From VFKE01 sp031400955 (GTDB lineage: Bacteria; Verrucomicrobiota; Verrucomicrobiia; Verrucomicrobiales; Verrucomicrobiaceae), in contig JANNQW010000056.1 in assembly GCA_031400955.1 (NCBI GenBank), positions 1 to 20,587 of the forward strand: DNA of 20,587 bases. The letters are read 5' to 3'. This document shows positions 1 through 6,441 of this stretch, one piece after another. Made by a program: the position numbers and the translations under genes. How positions within the stretch are numbered: position 1 is the stretch's first letter; each line of letters begins with the position of its first letter. Below the pieces are notes generated by a model that saw only the letters and a program-made list of their open reading frames with translations, ran no database searches and was not told where the DNA came from.

Positions 1-107
1 CCGACTTCCGACTTCCGACTTCCGACTTCCGACTTCCGACTTCCGACTTCCGACTTCCGACTTCCGACTTCCGACTTCCGACTTCCGACTTCCGACTTCC
101 GACTTCC
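1..107. repeat. Tandem heptamer repeat, about 15 copies of CCGACTT
   Basis: A perfect 7-bp tandem repeat (CCGACTT on plus, AAGTCGG on minus) runs from the first base of the window to base 107, slightly more than 15 units with no visible variant. It stops directly against the stop codon (TAG, complement of 108-110) of the minus-strand gene that follows. The array continues off the left edge, so its true length is unknown. Because 7 is not a multiple of 3, copy changes would shift any reading frame through it, but here it lies outside the coding region. Confidence 0.97.
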
Positions 108-533
108 CTACCCCGCCGGCCCCAGCGCGCCGCGCATCTCTTCGATTCGCGTCACCCGAAGCGGAACGCTCACTACGGCGCTGCCATCCATTGAGATATT
201 GAACCGATAGACTCCGGGCTTTTCAAAGCGCAGCCGCTGAAGATTGAGCACGAGATTCCGCGTGACGAATGGAACCTGCCCCTGAGGAAACGCGACCTCC
301 ATCACCGGTGTAAAGGCGGGCATGACCTCCTGCATGTTCTCGTCCTGCAGCTTGATGGCCAGTTCATGCCGGCCCCGGTCTTCGGGATCAAAGAGCAGCC
401 GGAGCGCCAGCGAGCACTGGGGATGAACCACGGGAAACTGCGGGGCGCAAAGCGTGTCGAAGGCGCCGAGCACGCACAACTTGCCCTGGTAATCGGCGGC
501 TGAATCGCAAAGCGTGGCGAGGAGAAGCTGCAT
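108..533 (-). CDS. DUF6941-like hypothetical protein
   Basis: A 141-residue soluble protein with no signal peptide or membrane segment. The N-terminal stretch reads like the DUF6941 type I recall from Verrucomicrobia and other phyla (a start like MQLLLATLCDSAADYQGKL, then a VLGAFDTLCAPQFPVVHP segment, then alternating beta-strand-like sequence). No enzymatic motif is visible and the function is unknown. It lies 78 bp downstream of the penicillin-binding protein gene on the same strand and may be co-transcribed with it. The start at 533 keeps the conserved N-terminus; there is no clear Shine-Dalgarno sequence. The gene ends exactly at the heptamer array. The family name is from memory and is the least certain part of this entry. 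Confidence 0.75.
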   Translation of the reverse strand: MQLLLATLCDSAADYQGKLCVLGAFDTLCAPQFPVVHPQCSLALRLLFDPEDRGRHELAIKLQDENMQEVMPAFTPVMEVAFPQGQVPFVTRNLVLNLQRLRFEKPGVYRFNISMDGSAVVSVPLRVTRIEEMRGALGPAG

Positions 534-611
534 GTGTGCTGTCAGTTCACTACTTCGGAACCGTGATTTCCTTACCGTGTGCTCCGGCTTTCTCCAAATA
601 ATTTTGCAGGA

Positions 612-2780
612 TCACTTGCCAAATAGCTTGCGGAAAAATCCGGCAACCCCGCGCCGGTCCTCAGTTTGCTGCGGTGGAAGGGGCGGAGCTTCCTGACCGC
701 CGGATTCGGACTCGGCTTTGCCCGTTCCGTCGGACTGCTCGTCTTCTTCAGTCACCGCGATTGCCTTGAGTGCATTATTGTTTTGTGCCAGCAGCACCAG
801 CGGTTCTTCGGGTGATCCGATTTTCAAAATATTAGTAAAGACCTCGTTGACGATGGGCGCGGCTTTTTTTCCTCCGCTAATTTCCTCGCCGGGCTGACCC
901 TCGTAAACAACGGCATAAGCATAGAGGGGATCGTTCGCGGGCAGAAATCCGGTGAACCAGGCTAGCCGGCGCTCTTCGTTCGGCTTCCACTGAGCAGTGC
1001 CAGTCTTGCCTGCGAGCTGGCAGTTATATTTGTCATCGAGAGCTGCAGCCTGGCCAGTGCCCGAATCGCCGTTGACGACTGCGATCATTCCTTTCACCAC
1101 GGGGTCATGCGCGATGGGCTTGAGTTCCACGCGCCGCCGCACCGCGGGTGTGAAGGCCTGGAGCACGTGGTCGTTCAGATCCTGAATCTGCATCACCAGC
1201 CGCACTTGCGGCATGACGGTGCCGTCCGCGATCGCCGCCATGCACTGCGCAGCTTGGAGCGGCGTCACCAAAGTGCGCCCCTGACCGATGGAGAGATTGG
1301 CCACGTCACCACCGAGATTCCTGTGCCCGAGATGCTGCTGCATCCATGCATCTGTCGGGACAAAGCCCGGGCGCTCGGCCAGTGGCACGCCAGTGCGTTC
1401 GCCAAAGCCCATGCGCACCGCCATGTCAGTGATCGCTCGCCCGCCCGTCGCCAATCCGGCCTGGTAAAACCAGGTATTGCACGAACGCTTGATGGCAGTG
1501 ACCACGTTCATCTCGCCTTCGCCATCCTTGTTCCAGTTGTGAAACACACGGTCTCCCACCGAAAACGCATTGACGCAATCGAAGGCCGTGCGCTGTGTGA
1601 TGGTGCCGCTCTCCAGTCCCGCGAGCGCTACGATCATCTTGAAAGTCGAGGCGGGCGGGTATTCGCCCTGAAACGCCCGGGGAAACAGCGGCAAAGTCTT
1701 GTCCTTTAGTAGACGCTGGTAGGCCCGCGCCGATGGCGAAGGCACAAACAAATTCGGATCGAAGAGCGGGAATGAAGCCATCGCCAGGATTTCGCCGGTG
1801 CGAATATTCAGAATGACCATCGCGCCGCCCGTGGTGTGTTTCGCCAGCGCCTCCTCGGCATACTTTTGAAAATCGTAATCCAGCGTGGTAACGACATTAT
1901 TTCCAGGCATCGGGCGGCGCAGCACCTCCTCCTTCACCTTGGTGCCATCAGGATTGAAGAGCACATTGATCAAGCCCGGCCTTCCCTGCAAATCGCGGTC
2001 GAAGCTTTTCTCCAGGCCATCCGAACCCTCCTGCTCCTCAAACACCACGTCCCCATCCTGAATAGGACCGATGGGCAGCGGCCGCGACTTGCGAGTATAT
2101 CCGATGATGTGAGACGCGAAGGCACCCTTCGGATAAATACGCAAATAAGCTGACTGTAACATCAAGCCGCTGCCCGGTTGCAGGAGAGGCGTGATCCGTT
2201 GCTGCTGCTCAGGCGAAAGCTCCTCGTTGATGCCATCGGCAATAGAAAACACCAGCGGCAGCCAGCGCCTGTTTTTATAATGCGTGAGCACGCGATCCTG
2301 GGTCAAGTTCCACGACTTGTGCAGCAGCCGGTTCGCCTGAGAGACACGCTGGGCCGCATACTCCAGAATCTTGGCATCCGATGGGTTCTCGCCGAAAAAC
2401 GGAAAGTTCAGCGCCAGATACTGCACCACCCGGCACTGAGCGAGCGGCACGCCATGACGGTCGGTGATCTGCCCTCGAGGCGCAGGCACGCTCAAAGTGA
2501 ACGTGCGCGCTTCCTTCTCCGTCTTCCATCCCGCCTTCAACTCCGCCTTCGCCGGTGGTGCCGCAGGCTCCGATGCCGGCAGCGGCTCCGGCTTCCGGGA
2601 TTTTGGGACCGCCTCCAGGTCCAGTTTGCGCACCGGGGGATTCGCTGGCTCCATCGGAACCGCCCGAGGGGTCGGGATATCGTCCACCGGCAACGCGCGC
2701 CGCACCTCCTGCCCCTGCGCAGTAACGACGAGTCCGGCCACCCAGAGCAGCGGGATCAGGATGGAATATATCGGGCGCAT
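612..2780 (-). CDS. mrdA: Class B penicillin-binding protein 2 (peptidoglycan D,D-transpeptidase)
   Basis: Cross-links peptidoglycan in the periplasm, probably during cell elongation. With the start at 2780 the protein has 722 residues. Residues 1-24 form a hydrophobic signal or anchor segment, followed by a proline-rich linker (about 25-80), a PBP-dimerisation region beginning around the APRGQITDRHG stretch, and a transpeptidase domain. The three active-site motifs are intact: STFK (Ser378 nucleophile), SCN (433-435) and KTG (592-594). The C-terminus carries an acidic, proline-rich tail ending in a basic FFRKLFGK. An upstream in-frame start at 2897 would add 39 residues before the hydrophobic segment and overlap rpe, so 2780 is preferred. 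The usual mreBCD/rodA neighbours are absent here, so the PBP2 assignment rests on sequence style. rpe is divergent, 96 bp away. Confidence 0.9.
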   Translation of the reverse strand: MRPIYSILIPLLWVAGLVVTAQGQEVRRALPVDDIPTPRAVPMEPANPPVRKLDLEAVPKSRKPEPLPASEPAAPPAKAELKAGWKTEKEARTFTLSVPAPRGQITDRHGVPLAQCRVVQYLALNFPFFGENPSDAKILEYAAQRVSQANRLLHKSWNLTQDRVLTHYKNRRWLPLVFSIADGINEELSPEQQQRITPLLQPGSGLMLQSAYLRIYPKGAFASHIIGYTRKSRPLPIGPIQDGDVVFEEQEGSDGLEKSFDRDLQGRPGLINVLFNPDGTKVKEEVLRRPMPGNNVVTTLDYDFQKYAEEALAKHTTGGAMVILNIRTGEILAMASFPLFDPNLFVPSPSARAYQRLLKDKTLPLFPRAFQGEYPPASTFKMIVALAGLESGTITQRTAFDCVNAFSVGDRVFHNWNKDGEGEMNVVTAIKRSCNTWFYQAGLATGGRAITDMAVRMGFGERTGVPLAERPGFVPTDAWMQQHLGHRNLGGDVANLSIGQGRTLVTPLQAAQCMAAIADGTVMPQVRLVMQIQDLNDHVLQAFTPAVRRRVELKPIAHDPVVKGMIAVVNGDSGTGQAAALDDKYNCQLAGKTGTAQWKPNEERRLAWFTGFLPANDPLYAYAVVYEGQPGEEISGGKKAAPIVNEVFTNILKIGSPEEPLVLLAQNNNALKAIAVTEEDEQSDGTGKAESESGGQEAPPLPPQQTEDRRGVAGFFRKLFGK

Positions 2781-2876
2781 GATGATCAATTGTCGGTTGA
2801 ACGGAGTCCTAGGCTCGCGGCAAAGCGCCCCCGCGTCAAGAAACGTTGCCCCTTGCACCATCACGGAAAACGGCCA

Positions 2877-3560
2877 ATGAAAGGCATGGATTACCACTGC
2901 CCGCTCATCATTCCCTCACTGCTCGCCGCTGACTTCGGCAACATCGAAGCCGAGGTGAGGCGCGCGGAAGCCGCAGGCGCGGAGTGGCTCCACCTCGATG
3001 TCATGGACGGTAATTTCGTGGACAACATCTCCTTCGGCCCCGCCCTGATCGCCGCCGTCCGGAAGCACACGAAAATGTTTCTCGACGTCCACCTCATGAT
3101 CCACCGCGCCGATCATTATCTGGAACGCTTCCTCAAAGCCGGCGCCGACAACATCAGCATTCATGTCGAAGCCAGCTACGACACCAACGTGGAAGCCACG
3201 CTGAAACGCATCAAGACCGCGGGCATTAGTGCCGGCCTCGTGATCAATCCCGCCACACCCTTCGAAGCCGCAAAACCTTTTCTTCCGTTAGTAGATCTCT
3301 TTCTGATCATGACGGTTGTTCCCGGTTTCGGTGGCCAGCCCTTCATGGAAAAGGAAACCATGCCCAAGCTCGCGGAAGCCCGCGACTGGCGCGAGACGCA
3401 CGGAATGAACTACCATCTCGAAGTCGACGGCGGCATCTACACCAACACGGCCCCCATCGCCCGCCAGCACGGCGCCAATCTTTTCGTCTGCGGCACCTCC
3501 AGCTTCGGCCCGCCCGATATGAAACAATCGATGGCGGAACTCACAGCCAGCGTGGCCTGA
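2877..3560 (+). CDS. rpe: Ribulose-phosphate 3-epimerase
   Basis: Interconverts D-ribulose 5-phosphate and D-xylulose 5-phosphate in the pentose phosphate pathway; a cytosolic metal-dependent TIM barrel. The 227-residue protein is full length. Visible family motifs are PSLLAADF near residue 13, HLDVMDGNFV (metal ligands His39 and Asp41), LDVHLMI (His72), VVPGFGGQPF (about 147-156, phosphate loop) and the catalytic EVDGGI (Asp184). The start at 2877 has a weak GGAAAA six bases upstream; an ATG at 2886 is an alternative that would shorten the protein by three residues. Divergent from mrdA, with a short shared promoter region at 2781-2876. Confidence 0.95.
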   Translation: MKGMDYHCPLIIPSLLAADFGNIEAEVRRAEAAGAEWLHLDVMDGNFVDNISFGPALIAAVRKHTKMFLDVHLMIHRADHYLERFLKAGADNISIHVEASYDTNVEATLKRIKTAGISAGLVINPATPFEAAKPFLPLVDLFLIMTVVPGFGGQPFMEKETMPKLAEARDWRETHGMNYHLEVDGGIYTNTAPIARQHGANLFVCGTSSFGPPDMKQSMAELTASVA

Positions 3561-3564
3561 TACA

Positions 3565-3580
3565 ACTTATTGTTATAAGT
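3565..3580. repeat. Small inverted repeat after rpe
   Basis: ACTTAT-TGTT-ATAAGT, a perfect 6-bp stem with a 4-base loop, begins five bases after the rpe stop codon. The stem is AT-rich and no T-run follows, so a terminator role is possible but weak. Confidence 0.35.
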
Positions 3581-3595
3581 CTGCATCAACAGGAG

Positions 3596-3612
3596 CGCCA
3601 TCCAGGATGGCG
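3596..3612. repeat. 17-bp palindrome (REP-like hairpin)
   Basis: CGCCATCC-A-GGATGGCG is a perfect 8-bp inverted repeat around a single base, in the 223-bp gap between rpe and the DUF1439 gene. It resembles the short GC-rich palindromes of REP elements that RAYT transposases mobilise, but it is not the same sequence as the REP-like ends inside alaS. It could also act as an RNA hairpin downstream of rpe. Confidence 0.45.
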
Positions 3613-3763
3613 GCGACCCTCCAAAGCAATGCGATATCAACGATGGGTCACGTTTCCGAATCACTTTGAAAGTTCCTTATAACGACGGACTTCTTCACAA
3701 AGGGACACTTGGCACTTTCATGGCTCTTCTATTATTGCAACTTCGCGCAATGATAACCATTTC

Positions 3764-3770
3764 GTTAGGC
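3764..3770 (-). other. attC R''-like core site (GCCTAAC) after the DUF1439 gene
   Basis: Read on the minus strand, GCCTAAC (fits RYYYAAC) lies 13 bases past the DUF1439 stop codon, the position where an integron attC recombination site begins in a gene cassette. A convincing matching GTTRRRY partner was not found further downstream; the best candidate is a poor one at 3677-3683 (GTTATAA on minus). This is therefore at most a degenerate or truncated site. Confidence 0.35.
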
Positions 3771-3783
3771 GACGTTGGAAGCG

Positions 3784-4335
3784 TCAAAATCCAAGCGTAA
3801 CGTGAATCTCGCTGCTCTTCACTTGAAAGTCCTTGAGTAGAAGCTTGGCTGCCGCCGTCTTCATGTCCTTGGCTGTTAAGGTATAGACGGGGAACTCCTG
3901 AAGATACTCGCGGGCAGCGTTTGATGCGAAGTCAGTAACCTTGTCGAGGTATTGCTGAGGAATACCCTGAATCTCCAATTTGTTGATTTCGGGGCTGGAA
4001 AGGAAGAATTGCTTTGTTTCGTTACGGTAGGCAAGCGCGGAAGTCACGAGAACGGTTCCACCGAGCTTTTTTGGTTCTTTCAGAATTTTGATGTTCACCT
4101 CGGCATCAAGTCCCACTTCGATGCGGTTCGTTTCTGGCAGAAGCGTCAAATGGGGGTTGGAGTAGGTAATGCTAAAAATCAGCAGATGAGTTTTCGTTAT
4201 TGGGAATTTCTTTTGGAGTGCGCTGTCAATCTGCTGCTGCGTGATGATGACGTTGTATTGCTTGTTGTGGAAGTAGAGCAGCGCACCCGCAAGCCCGAGA
4301 ATGAGAACAAGAGCAGCAATGAAGATTTTTTTCAT
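3784..4335 (-). CDS. DUF1439 family protein (YceB-like)
   Basis: A 183-residue exported or membrane-anchored protein. Residues 1-22 are a basic-then-hydrophobic leader (MKKIF followed by an Ala/Leu-rich stretch) with no lipobox cysteine, unlike the E. coli YceB lipoprotein. The rest matches the DUF1439 layout as I recall it: an ITQQQIDSALQKKFP helix, alternating beta strands, and a C-terminal DMKTAAAKLLLKDFQVK segment followed by a strand. The molecular function of the family is unknown. It is more AT-rich and lysine-rich than the core genes around it. It sits alone between two attC-like sequences, 41 bases downstream of one and 13 bases upstream of the other, which is the structure of an integron gene cassette. 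It has no promoter of its own that I can see. Confidence 0.75.
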   Translation of the reverse strand: MKKIFIAALVLILGLAGALLYFHNKQYNVIITQQQIDSALQKKFPITKTHLLIFSITYSNPHLTLLPETNRIEVGLDAEVNIKILKEPKKLGGTVLVTSALAYRNETKQFFLSSPEINKLEIQGIPQQYLDKVTDFASNAAREYLQEFPVYTLTAKDMKTAAAKLLLKDFQVKSSEIHVTLGF

Positions 4336-4376
4336 GGGAGGTTTTTCGCGATGAGAAGGAATACGTGTGGCAAGTT

Positions 4377-4454
4377 GCCTAGACTTCAGGATCAGCGACG
4401 GCGGAGTCAGCCAGCGTGACAGCCGGAGCCGTTCGCATGCAGCGCATTATAGGC
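4377..4454 (-). other. Degenerate attC-like recombination site between the nuclease and DUF1439 genes
   Basis: On the minus strand this 78-bp stretch starts with GCCTA (eight bases past the nuclease stop) and ends with TAGGC, which pair. Inside, GCGAACGGC and GCCGTCGC pair with one unpaired A, matching the extrahelical base seen in attC hairpins. The inner right half (GTCGCTGATCC) recurs next to the site upstream of the nuclease gene (GTTGCTGATCC at 5132-5142). The outer cores deviate from RYYYAAC and GTTRRRY (GCCTATA and TCTAGGC), so activity is doubtful. Placement between two co-directional single genes fits a cassette boundary. Confidence 0.45.
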
Positions 4455-4461
4455 GTTGGAG

Positions 4462-5100
4462 TCATTTACCGAAGAAACGTTTCATAAAGGACTTCATAGA
4501 TGCTAATAATTCCTTCGTCATTTTTGTCGAACCGGCCCACAGGCCAACTTTCTCCTTTTTGGCGTCGGCCTCAAGTGCGATCAGCTTCTCTTGGTGGGCT
4601 GTAGCCTTCTCGCCCGTGGGTAAATTGGGCCGCACACCCTTGGGCTGTGCCAGCCCCTTACTGACAAGAATCTCGTCCAGGGGATTCGTTCCGACCATCA
4701 CCAACGCGTAGTAGCGTGCCTCGTTGCTGCGGCCCGCCGCGTTCGCCCAGCGCGTCCATATCGTGAACGGCTCTCGCAACGTGTCCCGCACAAGGTCGCG
4801 AGCCATCCTGCCGCCCTTCATGCTCTCGTCGAGGGTTACGCCGAAATGCTCACTCTGCTCTCGTGTGCGCTCGGCGTAGCGCAGATTGGTCTCGGGCGCG
4901 TCCACGAAGTAGAGTCGGATATAAAATTCTTTGGTGCCGCTACGCACTCGGAAGCTGTCGCCGTCGTTGTCCGCGTGGGCAATATACTGGCAATCGGGAA
5001 GCATCACCCACTCCTTGCGGTCGGCGGCCAAACCGTGCGATGCGGCGAGCCACACCGAGAGCGCGATGATTCGGGTTAGAGAAGACAATAATGTGTTCAT
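4462..5100 (-). CDS. Secreted staphylococcal-nuclease-like (thermonuclease) protein
   Basis: A 212-residue predicted extracytoplasmic protein of the SNase family, calcium-dependent phosphodiesterases that cut DNA and RNA. Residues 1-26 (MNTLL to GLAA) look like a cleavable signal peptide. The SNase fold follows: ADNDGDSFRVR near the first strands, YIRLYFVDAPETN (the Arg and Glu of the active site), and GRSNEARYYALVMV, where the third catalytic arginine is expected in the usual YGR-LA-V motif. That last motif is divergent, so activity is not certain. The C-terminal third is lysine-rich. The start at 5100 gives a proper signal peptide and lies 20 bases after a GTTAGGC core site; an upstream start at 5163 would run through that site and spoil the signal peptide. 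The gene is placed like an integron cassette cargo gene. Confidence 0.85.
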   Translation of the reverse strand: MNTLLSSLTRIIALSVWLAASHGLAADRKEWVMLPDCQYIAHADNDGDSFRVRSGTKEFYIRLYFVDAPETNLRYAERTREQSEHFGVTLDESMKGGRMARDLVRDTLREPFTIWTRWANAAGRSNEARYYALVMVGTNPLDEILVSKGLAQPKGVRPNLPTGEKATAHQEKLIALEADAKKEKVGLWAGSTKMTKELLASMKSFMKRFFGK

Positions 5101-5120
5101 TACTCGTGACGGGTGAAGAC

Positions 5121-5142
5121 GCCTAACAGGTGGATCAGCAAC
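5121..5142 (-). other. attC R'/L' half-site (GTTAGGC) upstream of the nuclease gene
   Basis: On the minus strand GTTGCTGATCC lies just before GTTAGGC (5127-5121), a perfect GTTRRRY core. The same inner motif occurs before the nearly matching TAGGC at 4377-4381. In integron cassettes the coding sequence starts shortly after such a core, and here the nuclease ATG follows 20 bases later. The matching left half (RYYYAAC) of this attC was not found within 150 bases upstream, so it may be truncated by the neighbouring toxin-antitoxin rearrangement. Confidence 0.45.
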
Positions 5143-5247
5143 AAAACTGTGAGGCTGTTCCAACTACTCATATAGAGCCTGTCCCAAACACGGTCAAATT
5201 TCTTCAGCGAACGCTTCGGATCAGGCGACGGCGAGCGGGAAGCGCGA

Positions 5248-5275
5248 AGTGCATATTGTCTGTCCCTTGGTGACG
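5248..5275. repeat. 28-bp short repeat, copy 1
   Basis: Begins AGTGCATATTGTCTGTCCC and ends TGGTGACG. It differs from copy 2 (5295-5322) at only two bases. A third, more diverged copy lies at 6034-6061. Confidence 0.8.
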
Positions 5276-5294
5276 GTCCCTAGGTGACGCGGCG

Positions 5295-5406
5295 AGTGCA
5301 TATTGTCTGTACTTTGGTGACGCGTGGTTACGAAATTAAAAATGAGGCATTTCGCCACCTGCGCGGCAACAATCAATGCCTGTAATTGGAGCCAATCACG
5401 TAGCGC
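5295..5406. repeat. Direct repeat A flanking the RelE/ParE module (112 bp)
   Basis: About 84% identical by eye to repeat B (6034-6144), with a 37-base identical core (the stretch around GAGGCATTTCGCCACCTGCG). Its first 28 bases are copy 2 of the short repeat. Together A and B bracket the addiction-module/RelE-ParE pair. Confidence 0.85.
5380..5406 (-). pseudogene. Relic of the 3' end of a MazF-type toxin gene
   Basis: On the minus strand these bases encode ALRDWLQLQ, matching the C-terminus ALRDWLRL-stop of the intact MazF toxin at 6118-6441, with the stop codon lost. Similarity stops at 5406, four bases from the RelE/ParE stop codon. It looks like the tail of an older mazF copy left after recombination. 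Confidence 0.6.
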
Positions 5407-5410
5407 CTTA

Positions 5411-5713
5411 TTACGCCTGCATGCGATCTTTCCAGTAGCCCGGTTCTCTGCTGCCATGGGCGGTGGCCATAATCTCGATGCCTTCGCCTTTCTCGCGGTA
5501 AATCATGGCATAAGGGAACCTCTCCAGACGCACTTTTCGGAACGGCCCGTCGAAGCAGTGGGCCAGACGCGGCGCGGAGGCGGCACGCGCAACGGCGGCG
5601 TCAACGTGAGCAAGGAACCGGACATCCAGACCTTCGACACAGGTTTGATAATACTTGATGGCTTCTTGCAGGTCGAGCGAGGCACCGGGATGCCAGCGGA
5701 CGGGGACGCTCAT
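5411..5713 (-). CDS. RelE/ParE-family toxin
   Basis: A 100-residue protein with the RelE/ParE fold signature: an N-terminal strand and long helix (VRWHPGASLDLQEAIKYYQ), a second helix, then the beta core RLERFPYAMIYREKGEGIEIMATAHGSREPGYWKDR. These toxins either cut mRNA at the ribosome (RelE) or poison gyrase (ParE); the sequence alone does not decide which. The ATG overlaps the antitoxin stop codon by four bases (ATGA at 5710-5713), indicating translational coupling. The module is bracketed by 112-bp direct repeats, which suggests it moved or was duplicated as a unit. Confidence 0.88.
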   Translation of the reverse strand: MSVPVRWHPGASLDLQEAIKYYQTCVEGLDVRFLAHVDAAVARAASAPRLAHCFDGPFRKVRLERFPYAMIYREKGEGIEIMATAHGSREPGYWKDRMQA

Positions 5714-5955
5714 TGGTTGCGTCCTTTGGCGATGAGTTCACGCGCCTGACGCATGACTTCTTCGTGCGGGATGGTCTGCACGGTGCCATCGTCAATCTCG
5801 CGCGCGCGGCGATGGAGTTCCGCGCGCCAAGCCGGGCTGATTTCAAAATCATCGTCAAGACTGGCGATGAGCTGGTCGGCAAGCTGCGAGCGTTGCGGTT
5901 TGGGCAAACTCATGGCTTCGGCAACGAACACGTCAAAAGAAGCGGCGGCGCTCAT
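5710..5955 (-). CDS. Addiction-module antitoxin (Unstab_antitox / PF09720-like)
   Basis: An 81-residue acidic-to-mixed protein. The pattern MSLPKPQRSQLADQLIASLDD, a WRAELHRRAREIDDGTV helix and an IPHEEVMR element is typical of the short putative addiction-module components that pair with RelE/ParE toxins. Two starts are possible: 5955 (used here) or the internal Met at 5913, where the family's usual N-terminus begins. Its stop overlaps the toxin start by four bases. It presumably neutralises the toxin at 5411-5713 by direct binding and may repress its own promoter in 5956-6033. Confidence 0.85.
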   Translation of the reverse strand: MSAAASFDVFVAEAMSLPKPQRSQLADQLIASLDDDFEISPAWRAELHRRAREIDDGTVQTIPHEEVMRQARELIAKGRNQ

Positions 5956-6033
5956 GGGGTGACTGTATCCGCTGGCGGCGCATGTTCAAGCTTGCTGATT
6001 TATTAAATACCTGAACGCCTGGAAAACGGGGTC

Positions 6034-6144
6034 AGTGCATACTGCCCGTCCCGTGGTGACGCGTGGCTACGAATTCCAAATGAGGCATTTCGCCACCTGC
6101 GCGGCAACAATCAAAAGCTACAATCGGAGCCAATCACGCAGCGC
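6034..6144. repeat. Direct repeat B flanking the RelE/ParE module (111 bp)
   Basis: Counterpart of repeat A (5295-5406). It covers the last nine codons of the intact mazF-like gene plus about 84 bases downstream of it, so this copy is in its original context and A is the detached one. Its first 28 bases are the third, diverged copy of the short repeat. Confidence 0.85.
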
Positions 6145-6441
6145 AGCTTTCACCGCCGAATATTGATCCACCGTCAGCGCTCCCATCTTTCGCGAAAGCT
6201 TTATCGGATCGAAGCTCGCCAGTCCTTGAACGTTCACCGCCGAAATCTTGGGCAGCCAGCGCGGCTTTCCCAGGAGCACTTCGCCTCTCAGTCCCCGAAT
6301 CTGCGACGTCAGCGGAGCCACGACCGCCAGCGCACGAGCATCGCTCGCCTGGGGAAAAGCGAGCACAAGAACCGGGCGGCTTTTTTCCACCATGCCCAGT
6401 TCCGCAAACCAGACCTCTCCCGGTTGCGGTTCAATAGGCAC
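6118..6441 (-). CDS. MazF/PemK-family endoribonuclease toxin
   Basis: A 107-residue protein of the MazF/PemK class, sequence-specific mRNA interferases. It begins with the family's PQPGEVWFAELG strand, followed by KSRPVLVLAF, the central VVAPLTSQIRG segment and a C-terminal helix ending ALRDWLRL. I place the start at the GTG at 6441, which overlaps the antitoxin stop (6431-6433) by 11 bases and gives the usual family length. Starts further upstream (6462, 6528) would add an Arg/Pro-rich extension that runs through antitoxin coding sequence. The partner is a RelB/DinJ-type antitoxin, an unusual pairing for MazF. Confidence 0.87.
   Translation of the reverse strand: MPIEPQPGEVWFAELGMVEKSRPVLVLAFPQASDARALAVVAPLTSQIRGLRGEVLLGKPRWLPKISAVNVQGLASFDPIKLSRKMGALTVDQYSAVKAALRDWLRL

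Larger units (their letters stand above)
5101..5410. other. 310-bp non-coding stretch with repeats and a toxin-gene relic
   Basis: Between the nuclease start and the RelE/ParE stop I see an attC half-site at 5121-5142, two copies of a 28-bp repeat (5248-5275 and 5295-5322), and a 112-bp segment duplicated at 6034-6144 that includes the last codons of a lost MazF copy. I see no intact gene; an open frame on the minus strand across 5221-5457 simply reads through these repeats. Confidence 0.7.

Noticed and set aside
2178..2876. An in-frame 233-residue N-terminal extension of rpe
   Set aside because: It is Arg/Leu-rich, runs antisense through the PBP2 gene, and Rpe proteins start right at the first barrel strand.
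3437..3664. A 75-codon minus-strand gene after rpe
   Set aside because: Half of it is antisense to rpe and the remainder covers two palindromes; no protein-like pattern.
3677..3770. A complete attC downstream of the DUF1439 gene
   Set aside because: The only possible right core (GTTATAA) breaks GTTRRRY at two positions and no paired inner arms are visible; only the left core is kept as a weak feature.
5221..5457. A 78-codon minus-strand gene
   Set aside because: It reads through the RelE/ParE tail, the mazF relic and two short repeats; the peptide is a by-product of repeats.
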